From assembly GCA_040002845.1 (NCBI GenBank), contig JBDUDR010000086.1:1-11969 (forward strand): a stretch of DNA of 11,969 nucleotides. The letters run 5' to 3'. The translations under genes and the position numbers were made by a program. Of this stretch, positions 6,728 to 11,969 are shown in pieces. The first letter of the stretch is position 1, and each line of letters begins with the position of its first letter. Below the pieces are notes generated by a model. The model ran no database searches. It was not told the DNA's origin and was given only the letters and a program-made list of their open reading frames with translations. The DNA comes from JBDUDR01 sp040002845. Its GTDB lineage: Bacteria > Actinomycetota > Actinomycetes > Propionibacteriales > Nocardioidaceae.

Positions 6728-7654
6728 ATGGCTGATGTGCACACAACCGACCGCCCCCAGGTGGTGTTCCCGCCGACGCCCTTCTCCGGGGGAACCTCTC
6801 ACGGACTCCGACGGGCCAAGGACAGGCTCGCGACGGTCCTTGTTTGGTTGGCGTTCCTGATTGCGCTGCTGCCCCTTGCCTCGCTTCTGTACACAGTCGT
6901 CAGCAAGGGGCTCCCGGCCTTCAGCACACAGTTCTTCACATACTCCATGCGCAATGTCGTCGGTGACGGTGGCGGCGTCTACCACGCCATCATCGGCACG
7001 GTGCTGGTTACCGCAATCGCGGCGATCATCTCGGTGCCCATCGGCCTGCTGACCGCCATCTACCTCGTCGAGTACGGCTCGGGACAGCTCGCCAGATGGA
7101 TCACGTTGCTGGTCGACGTCATGACGGGCATCCCCTCGATCGTCGCCGGCCTATTCGCGTACGCCCTCTTCGCCCTGCTGTTCGGCGAAGGAGTCCGGAT
7201 GGGCCTGATGGGATCGGTTGCGCTCAGCGTGCTCATGATCCCGATCGTGGTCCGTTCATGCGAGGAGATGCTCAAGCTCGTGCCGAACGAGCTACGCGAG
7301 GCCGCCTGGGCGCTCGGCGTACCCCGGTGGCGCACCATCGTGTGGGTCGTCCTCCCGACAGCACTCGCCGGGATCGTCACCGGGATCACGTTGGCGATCG
7401 CTCGCATCGTCGGTGAGACCGCCCCGCTGCTGATCACCTGCGGCATCACCGACTCAGTCAACTTCAACCCGTTCAGCGACCGCATCACCACACTGCCGGT
7501 GTTCGCTTTCAGCGCGTACGCAACACCCTCGTTCCCCATCGAGGCGAGCCAGGAGAAGGCCTGGGGCGCCGCCCTGATACTGATGATCCTCGTGATGGCC
7601 CTCAACCTGGTCGCGCGACTGATCTCTCACTGGTTCGCCCCGAGGACCAAGTGA
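6728..7654 (+). CDS. pstA: Phosphate ABC transporter permease PstA
   Basis: PstA is the second channel subunit, 308 residues from ATG 6728. It has a hydrophilic N-terminus of about 35 residues, a first membrane helix (VLVWLAFLIALLPLASLLY) and several more. The MTGIPSIVAGLFAYALF block and the EAA loop EAAWALGVPRWRTIVWVVLPTA identify the family. The later ARIVGETAPLLITCG segment is characteristic of PstA. It follows pstC with a one-base gap and precedes pstB by 30 bp. Confidence 0.96.
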   Translation: MADVHTTDRPQVVFPPTPFSGGTSHGLRRAKDRLATVLVWLAFLIALLPLASLLYTVVSKGLPAFSTQFFTYSMRNVVGDGGGVYHAIIGTVLVTAIAAIISVPIGLLTAIYLVEYGSGQLARWITLLVDVMTGIPSIVAGLFAYALFALLFGEGVRMGLMGSVALSVLMIPIVVRSCEEMLKLVPNELREAAWALGVPRWRTIVWVVLPTALAGIVTGITLAIARIVGETAPLLITCGITDSVNFNPFSDRITTLPVFAFSAYATPSFPIEASQEKAWGAALILMILVMALNLVARLISHWFAPRTK

Positions 7655-7684
7655 CTTCGCCGACTACCGAACCGAGGAACTGAC

Positions 7685-8464
7685 GTGGCCAGAAGCATCG
7701 ACGTCTCAGATCTGAACATCTACTACGGCGACTTTCTCGCTGTCGAGGACGTGTCGATCCTGATCCCGGCTCGCTCCGTGACGGCGCTGATCGGTCCGTC
7801 GGGGTGCGGCAAGTCCACCTTCCTGCGGTCGCTCAACCGCATGCACGAGGTCGTCCCGGGGGCATATGTCGACGGCAAGATCATGATCGACGGCCAGGAT
7901 CTCTATGGTGCGGACGTCGATCCGGTGGCCGTGCGACGGTCCATCGGAATGGTCTTCCAGCGCCCCAACCCGTTCCCGACGATGTCGATCTATGACAACG
8001 TGATGGCGGGAATGAAGCTCAACAGCAAGCGGATGAAGAAGCCCGACGCCGACTCGATGGTCGAGCGTTCGCTGCGTGGGGCGAACCTGTGGGACGAGGT
8101 CAAGGACCGGCTGCACAAGCCAGGTTCGAGCCTGTCCGGGGGACAGCAGCAGCGGTTGTGCATCTCGCGCGCAATCGCGATCGAGCCACAGGTCTTGCTG
8201 ATGGACGAGCCCTGCTCGGCGCTGGACCCGATCTCGACAGGTGCCATCGAGGACCTCATCCACGAGCTCAAGGACCGGTACACCATCGTCATCGTCACTC
8301 ACAACATGCAACAGGCGGCGCGGGTGTCTGACATGACGGGGTTCTTCAACCTATCCGGGGTCGGACAACCGGGGCGGCTGATCGAGGCGGGGCCCACCAA
8401 GAAGATGTTCACCAACCCTGAAGAGAAGGCCACCGAGGCGTACGTCTCGGGCCGGTTCGGCTGA
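7685..8464 (+). CDS. pstB: Phosphate ABC transporter ATP-binding protein PstB
   Basis: PstB is the cytoplasmic ATPase that drives phosphate import through PstC-PstA. It has 259 residues, starting at GTG 7685 with a GAGGA ribosome site. All ABC motifs are intact: Walker A GPSGCGKST (37-45), Q-loop Gln92 in VFQRPNPFP (a PstB hallmark), signature LSGGQQQR (150-157), Walker B VLLMDE (170-175) and the switch histidine His206. The HNMQQAARVSDMTGFF block near the end is PstB-specific. It closes the operon, and no phoU follows on this strand; the next gene is convergent. Confidence 0.98.
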   Translation: MARSIDVSDLNIYYGDFLAVEDVSILIPARSVTALIGPSGCGKSTFLRSLNRMHEVVPGAYVDGKIMIDGQDLYGADVDPVAVRRSIGMVFQRPNPFPTMSIYDNVMAGMKLNSKRMKKPDADSMVERSLRGANLWDEVKDRLHKPGSSLSGGQQQRLCISRAIAIEPQVLLMDEPCSALDPISTGAIEDLIHELKDRYTIVIVTHNMQQAARVSDMTGFFNLSGVGQPGRLIEAGPTKKMFTNPEEKATEAYVSGRFG

Positions 8465-8472
8465 GTCGCCGC

Positions 8473-8485
8473 CGGAGCCACTCCG
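8473..8485. terminator. Small bidirectional hairpin between pstB and pit
   Basis: CGGAG (8473-8477) and CTCCG (8481-8485) form a 5-bp stem with a three-base loop, located exactly between the convergent stops of pstB and pit, which are only 22 bp apart. It may serve both transcripts, but it is short and has no T-runs. Confidence 0.3.
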
Positions 8486-8486
8486 C

Positions 8487-9491
8487 CTAAGGCACGACCT
8501 CAATGACGAAATGGGCCATCCAGTAGCACACTGCAGCGACCGCGGCCGCGCCGGGCAGCGTGAGCACCCAGGCAGTCAGGATGTTGCCGGCAACTCCCCA
8601 GCGCACGGCGTTGAACCTCTTCGTCGCTCCGGCACCCATCACCGCTGAGGTGATGGTGTGCGTCGTGGAGATCGGCGCCTGGAAGACGTACGCGGTGGTA
8701 TAGAGCACCCCAGCTGCGACCGACTGCGAAGCGAACGCGCGGGGAGGGTCGAGATGGATGATGCGTCTGCCGAGGGTGCGCATGATCCGCCATCCGCCGG
8801 AGTACGTGCCCAGCGAGATGGCCGACGCCGCCGAGAGGATCACCCAGACGGGCAGCCCGTCATCGGCCGCCGCGTACCCGCCGGTGACCAGCGCCAGGAA
8901 CATGACCCCCATCGTCTTCTGGGCGTCCTGGAGCCCGTGACCGAGCGCCATCGCCGCCGCCGAGAGGGTCTGGGCCAGCTTGAATCCACGGTTGATCCGG
9001 CGCGGGTTGCCTCGCCGGAAGATCCACAAGATGGCCACCATGACAAGGAACGACAGCCCGAAGCCGACCATCGGTGAAACCACCATCGGGATGAGCACCT
9101 TGTCCTCGATGGAGTTCCACTGAACCAGGCTGCCCGAGGCCAGCGCCGCCCCGACCAGACCACCGATCAGCGCATGGGATGACGATGAGGGCAACCCAAA
9201 ATACCAGGTGAGGATGTTCCAGCTGATGGCACCGAGCAGCGCCGCCATGACGACGACGAGGCCATGTGACCCGTCGGGGGGCGTGATTATGCTGCCGACC
9301 GTGTTGGCCACCCCCTGACCGAGGAAGGCGCCGACGAAGTTCATCCCCGCGGCGAGCAGCAGGGCGACCCGCACAGTCAAGGCCCGCGTCGATACCGAGG
9401 TGGCGATGGCGTTGGCTGCATCGTGGAACCCGTTGGTGTAGTCGAACCCCAAAGCGATGACGATGACCGCGATGATGATCGCGAGCTCCAC
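8487..9491 (-). CDS. pit: Low-affinity inorganic phosphate transporter, PiT family
   Basis: Pit moves metal-phosphate complexes across the membrane, driven by the proton gradient. It has 334 residues from a GTG start. The N-terminal PiT signature GFDYTNGFHDAANAIATSVSTR and the C-terminal half signature PISTTHTITSAVMGAGATKRFN are both intact, as expected for the inverted-duplicated fold with about ten membrane segments. AGGAG lies eight bases upstream of the start, inside the end of the preceding gene, and the DUF47 stop is only two bases from this start, so translation is coupled. It converges on pstB. Confidence 0.96.
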   Translation of the reverse strand: MELAIIIAVIVIALGFDYTNGFHDAANAIATSVSTRALTVRVALLLAAGMNFVGAFLGQGVANTVGSIITPPDGSHGLVVVMAALLGAISWNILTWYFGLPSSSSHALIGGLVGAALASGSLVQWNSIEDKVLIPMVVSPMVGFGLSFLVMVAILWIFRRGNPRRINRGFKLAQTLSAAAMALGHGLQDAQKTMGVMFLALVTGGYAAADDGLPVWVILSAASAISLGTYSGGWRIMRTLGRRIIHLDPPRAFASQSVAAGVLYTTAYVFQAPISTTHTITSAVMGAGATKRFNAVRWGVAGNILTAWVLTLPGAAAVAAVCYWMAHFVIEVVP

Positions 9492-9493
9492 CC

Positions 9494-10111
9494 TCAGGAC
9501 TCCTTGACAGCGATCTGCTCCACGGTGTTCGCGACGTGTTCGAATGCATCGATCGCGTGCTCGAGCGAGTCGACCACGTCCTTGAGCTTGAGCACGGTGA
9601 GGGCGTCGTAGCGGCCGCCGAAGAGCCGGGCCAGGATGCGACGGTACGAACGGTCGCCTTGGTTCTCGAGGCGGTTGATCTCGATCCAGTACTCCTCGAG
9701 GTCCTTCATCGTGCGGAGTCTGGGCATCGCCGCGGCAGTGATCTCAGCCGACCGCTGCAGCACGTCGACGAGTGTGGCGACTTCTTTGGGCAGCTCGTCG
9801 ACCTCGTACAGCAGGACGAGATCGACTGCCTCCTCCATGAAGTCCATGACATCGTCCAGGTCCGAGGCGAGGCGATAGATGTCCTCGCGGTCGAACGGTG
9901 TCACGAACGTGGTGTTGACCAGCCGGACGATCTCGTGGGTCGTCTCATCGCCGTCGTGCTCGGCCTCCGCCATCTGCTTCGCAATGGCCTTCTTGTCGTT
10001 GCCCTCCCCGAGCATCTCTGCGAGCAGGCGAGCCCCGGCGACCAGGTTGTTTGCGGACACGGCAAACAGATCGTAGAACCTCGTGTCTACGGGTCGAAGT
10101 CGTAACGGCAC
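9494..10111 (-). CDS. DUF47 family phosphate transport regulator (PhoU-like), partner of Pit
   Basis: It is an all-helical, charged cytoplasmic protein of 205 residues, the typical DUF47 length. Recognisable blocks are FYDLFAVSANNLVAGARLLAEML at the start, EAEHDGDETTHEIVRLVNTTFVTPFDREDIYRLASDLDDVMDFMEEAVDL in the centre, and LKDVVDSLEHAIDAFEHVANTVEQIAVK at the end. The repeated E/D-xx-D/H-x-x-D pattern matches the metal-binding helices of PhoU-like proteins. GTG 10111 is chosen as start because GGGAG lies six bases upstream; an ATG at 10147 would add 12 residues unlike the family. Genes of this family commonly precede pit and are thought to modulate its activity. Confidence 0.92.
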   Translation of the reverse strand: MPLRLRPVDTRFYDLFAVSANNLVAGARLLAEMLGEGNDKKAIAKQMAEAEHDGDETTHEIVRLVNTTFVTPFDREDIYRLASDLDDVMDFMEEAVDLVLLYEVDELPKEVATLVDVLQRSAEITAAAMPRLRTMKDLEEYWIEINRLENQGDRSYRRILARLFGGRYDALTVLKLKDVVDSLEHAIDAFEHVANTVEQIAVKES

Positions 10112-10146
10112 GGCTGACTCCCGTCGAACGCAGCACAACCACGGCA

Positions 10147-10173
10147 ATCGTAGGGGCGGCTAGCCGGTGTCAC
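10147..10173 (-). promoter_or_regulatory. Possible promoter of the DUF47-pit unit
   Basis: On the minus strand GTGACA (10173-10168) and TACGAT (10152-10147) are separated by 15 bp, upstream of the GTG at 10111. The spacer is short for a standard promoter, so this is weak. I see no GTTCA-type PHO repeat here. The flanks GGGGCG (10153-10158) and CGCCCC (10182-10187) can also pair. Confidence 0.25.
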
Positions 10174-10236
10174 GTCCGGAACGCCCCTTCCGAAGCGTAG
10201 TGTCCCGGATGCCCGCAGCCGGCCGGCAACGCGGGG

Positions 10237-10284
10237 TCCCGCGATCCGACACTTATTCGGCGCGATCCGACACTTATCGCGGGA
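10237..10284. repeat. Right copy of the inverted repeat, with tandem units framed by an 8-bp stem
   Basis: The unit GCGATCCGACACTTAT occurs at 10241-10256 and again at 10262-10277, a 21-bp period. Bases 10242-10274 are the exact reverse complement of 1-33. TCCCGCGA (10237-10244) and TCGCGGGA (10277-10284) close the element as an 8-bp stem, so it could fold as one structure. A degenerate, oppositely oriented relative, AGTGTCCCGGAT, lies at 10199-10210. The element sits between the stop of the small ORF (10296) and the DUF47 start (10111). It may be an operator, an insertion-sequence end or a mobile repeat. Confidence 0.85.
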
Positions 10285-10295
10285 GAACGGCGACG

Positions 10296-10445
10296 TCAGT
10301 CTTCCTCGACGCCGAGGATCTCGTCGATTCTCTGCTGGGGCAGCCGTACCTCGGACTCCGACGCAGCGATGATGAGATTGCTGGTCATCTCGATCTCATC
10401 TAATGCGTCAGAGTCGTGGAGGCCCACGTCTAGCACGTCATCCAC
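10296..10445 (-). CDS. Small conserved hypothetical protein (49 aa)
   Basis: A GTG at 10445, with AGGAG eight bases upstream on the minus strand, opens a 49-residue acidic frame. The core LDEIEMTSNLIIAASESEVRLPQQRIDEILGV resembles small actinobacterial proteins of unknown function that I recall with the pattern of a LDE-x-E-M/L-T helix and a final IDEILGV. The two predicted helices and the excess of Asp/Glu suggest a small soluble protein or partner of another protein. The frame stays open upstream to 10547, but that extension lacks the family look. The gene is divergent from the PNPOx-like gene. Function is unknown. Confidence 0.6.
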   Translation of the reverse strand: MDDVLDVGLHDSDALDEIEMTSNLIIAASESEVRLPQQRIDEILGVEED

Positions 10446-10545
10446 GATGAGAACTCCTTGGCGCTGGTGGGGATCACCCCGCTGCCCACGTCGCATCGAT
10501 CCGGTCACGTCATATCCAACGTACGAGGACCATCTGACCATCACC

Positions 10546-10604
10546 ATGACACGTGTGGGTCATTCGGCGCTATGACCCTGACGGGGCTCCCCTATCGTCA
10601 AAGC
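10546..10604 (+). promoter_or_regulatory. Divergent intergenic region with a dyad and a probable leaderless promoter
   Basis: Between the small ORF and the PNPOx-like gene, ATGAC (10546-10550) and GTCAT (10559-10563) form a dyad overlapping the palindrome ACACGTGT (10549-10556). Downstream, a -10-like TATCGT (10593-10598) would start transcription close to the ATG at 10605, which has no Shine-Dalgarno sequence. A leaderless transcript, common in actinobacteria, is therefore likely. The dyad may be an operator. Confidence 0.4.
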
Positions 10605-11192
10605 ATGAAGCCGCTTCAGCGCACTCCTCGTACCGAGTTCGGCCGGCACAGCGAGCGCGGCAGCCGCGATCGCCAGCGCCTCCACCAGATCCTCGACGCA
10701 GCCAACGGCATCGTGGTGGACGACTCTCCGCTGGTCATTCCCACGATCTACGGGGTCGGTGAGGGGGACGCTGCGGAAACGTTGTACCTGCATGGTTCGG
10801 TGGCCAGCCGGTGGCTGACCCGATCGGGCCAGGGCACACCCGTCTGCGTGGCCGTGGCCCTGGTAGACGCCATCGTGCTGGCCCGAGCCGGCCTGCGGGC
10901 GGTCACCAATCACGTCTGCCCGGGCCAGTGGGACTACGCCAGGCAGCCGACGGCCAAAGAGCTTGCCGCCACCACTGTCGTCGCCCTGCCACTGGACGAG
11001 GCAACGGTCAAGGTACGCGAGGGCGGCCCCGGCGCGCTCGGGCCGGACGACGCCCGGCTGGCGGTCTGGTCGGGTCTGATGCCGATCCACACGACGTTCG
11101 GGGCGCTCGCAACAGACGCAGTGACCCCGCCCGACGTGCTCATCCCGCCGCACCTCGCAGCGCTCGTCGGACGACCCGTCGAGAAGCGCTGA
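10605..11192 (+). CDS. Pyridoxamine 5'-phosphate oxidase-like (FMN-binding split-barrel) protein, apparently shortened
   Basis: It is 195 residues from ATG 10605; ATG 10572 is an alternative. The start TPRTEFGRHSERGSRDRQRLHQILDAA, the GEGDAAETLYLHGSVASRWL block, GTPVCVAVALVDAIVLARA and PTAKELAATTVVALPLDEATVKVREGGP place it in the Pyridox_ox_2 group of flavin-reductase-like split barrels. Against remembered family members, two parts are missing: a few residues after LDAA (usually a CHVG-like strand), and some 30 residues after VLARA, which normally hold the HHS-NYRSV core that contacts the cofactor. The reading frame is intact, so these look like in-frame deletions. The protein may be inactive or bind another ligand. 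This loss is judged from memory, not an alignment. Confidence 0.75.
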   Translation: MKPLQRTPRTEFGRHSERGSRDRQRLHQILDAANGIVVDDSPLVIPTIYGVGEGDAAETLYLHGSVASRWLTRSGQGTPVCVAVALVDAIVLARAGLRAVTNHVCPGQWDYARQPTAKELAATTVVALPLDEATVKVREGGPGALGPDDARLAVWSGLMPIHTTFGALATDAVTPPDVLIPPHLAALVGRPVEKR

Positions 11193-11246
11193 CCGTTACC
11201 CCCACGGCCTAGGTATTTCCTGGCCGTCGGTCGACTCCTTGCAGGT

Positions 11247-11361
11247 ACGACGCGCGCGCGGTCCGGTCAACGCTTCCCGGGTCGGCTGCCCATTGGCCAC
11301 CTGACAACCGGCCAGGGGACCCGCGCGTCGTAGCGACAACAGCTCGAGACAAACCTCGAGC
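11247..11361 (+). promoter_or_regulatory. Structured intergenic region before the AMIN-like gene
   Basis: ACGACGCGCG (11247-11256) plus GGTCC (11260-11264) pairs with GGACCCGCGCGTCGT (11317-11331), leaving a CGC bulge and a 52-base loop. The loop includes a smaller TGGCC/GGCCA hairpin. Then GCTCGAG (11342-11348) pairs with CTCGAGC (11355-11361) over a 6-base loop, just upstream of GGAGG and the ATG at 11379. It could be the terminator of the preceding gene, a structured leader or an operator. It matches no riboswitch class that I recognise. Confidence 0.5.
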
Positions 11362-11378
11362 CCACCCTGGAGGACACC

Positions 11379-11909
11379 ATGACCGGACGTTTCCGACACA
11401 CCATCAAGTTGCTCGTCGCAGGACTGGCCGCAGCCGGCCTGAGCACCGCCGTCGCCGTGTCCGCAGGGCCGGCGACCGCTTCGTCCTACGGCACCGCGCC
11501 GGTGGTCGTGCACCACCCAAACCACAACCCGAAGATCACCAACCTCCGGGTCGGGGAACATCAGTCCTTTGACCGCGTAGTCATCGACATGCGGGGCAAG
11601 ATGGCCGGCTACAACGTGCGGTTCGTCAAGCATCTGGTCTATGACGGCTCGGGCAACCCGGTTCCGTTGAAGGGCAAGCGGTTCGTCTCCGTCGTCCTGA
11701 ACCCCGCAAGCGCCCACGACAAGAACGGCAACAACCTCTACCAGGGACCGACGTTGCAGCAGTACGGCCTCCCGTCGCTGCGCGGCGTTGCGTTCACCGG
11801 CGACTTCGAGGGGTACGTCTCGTTCGGCATCTCGCTGACCCACAAGGCGCCGTTCCGGGTGAACGAGCTCACCAACCCGACTCGCCTCGTGATCGACTTC
11901 AAGCACTGA
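11379..11909 (+). CDS. Secreted AMIN-like domain protein
   Basis: It is 176 residues with GGAGG five bases before the ATG at 11379. A signal peptide is clear: basic TGRFRHTIK, a hydrophobic core LLVAGLAAAGLSTAVAVSAG and a likely cleavage after ATA-S near residue 34. The mature part holds one compact domain, from KITNLRVGEHQSFDRVVIDM to TRLVIDFKH, matching actinobacterial AMIN-like (beta-sandwich, envelope-binding) proteins. The final RLVIDFKH is typical. No cysteine for lipid attachment is present, so it is released or wall-associated. The role, perhaps cell-wall binding, is inferred from the family. Confidence 0.85.
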   Translation: MTGRFRHTIKLLVAGLAAAGLSTAVAVSAGPATASSYGTAPVVVHHPNHNPKITNLRVGEHQSFDRVVIDMRGKMAGYNVRFVKHLVYDGSGNPVPLKGKRFVSVVLNPASAHDKNGNNLYQGPTLQQYGLPSLRGVAFTGDFEGYVSFGISLTHKAPFRVNELTNPTRLVIDFKH

Positions 11910-11914
11910 GACGC

Positions 11915-11964
11915 CCAGGTCCGCAGCAACCGGTCAACCAGATCGCCGGCTGCTGCGGACTTGG
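11915..11964 (+). terminator. Terminator-type hairpin after the AMIN-like gene
   Basis: CCAGGTCCGCAGCA (11915-11928) pairs with TGCTGCGGACTTGG (11951-11964) as a 14-bp stem with one G-U pair and a 22-base loop. It starts six bases after the stop. The window ends before any T-run could be judged. Confidence 0.7.
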
Positions 11965-11969
11965 CATGC

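Noticed and set aside
10241..10277. Tandem units as a CRISPR array
   Set aside because: There are only two 16-nt units with a 5-base gap, no spacers and no cas genes.
11196..11906. 236-codon minus-strand frame opposite the AMIN-like gene
   Set aside because: The plus strand has a signal peptide, ribosome site and family match; the minus frame has none and runs through the structured intergenic region.

Overview
The window is a high-GC chromosomal segment, very probably from an actinobacterium. Supporting signs are the many GTG starts, the GTTCA-type PHO box, the NUDIX-histidine phosphatase fusion and a secreted AMIN-like protein. Gene order and protein style resemble Nocardioidaceae/Propionibacteriales, but that placement is an inference from memory of such proteins, not a search.

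Layout. Bases 1-33 hold one copy of a 33-bp repeat. ppk (polyphosphate kinase 1) follows, from about 95 to 2257. A two-gene insert-like module comes next: a small Cys-Cys protein (2376-2750) behind a MerR-type promoter, coupled to an odd ORF (2747-3322) whose N-terminus is a MerR helix-turn-helix and whose remainder is a membrane protein. A MutT1-like NUDIX/histidine phosphatase occupies about 3433-4314. The high-affinity phosphate operon pstS-pstC-pstA-pstB runs from 4562 to 8464. It has a clear PHO box at 4440-4483 and a strong hairpin between pstS and pstC. Convergent to it, on the minus strand, lies a two-gene unit of a DUF47 (PhoU-like) protein and the low-affinity Pit transporter (10111 down to 8487). 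The second, inverted copy of the repeat sits upstream of that unit at 10242-10274.

Right of the repeat are a 49-codon minus-strand small ORF (10296-10445), a plus-strand pyridoxamine-phosphate-oxidase-like protein that seems internally shortened (10605-11192), a structured intergenic region, and a secreted AMIN-like protein (11379-11909) followed by a long terminator-type hairpin at the window end.

How the genes fit together. PstSCAB imports phosphate at low concentration and is probably induced by PhoP. Pit plus DUF47 supplies low-affinity uptake and shows no PHO box. PPK1 stores phosphate as polyphosphate. The MutT1-like hydrolase acts on phosphorylated nucleotides. Together this is a phosphate acquisition and storage island. 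The unexplained parts are the inverted 33-bp repeat that brackets it, the MerR-membrane chimera inside it, and the truncated PNPOx-like gene beside it. I see no tRNA, rRNA, CRISPR array, transposase, phoU or phoRP gene in the window.
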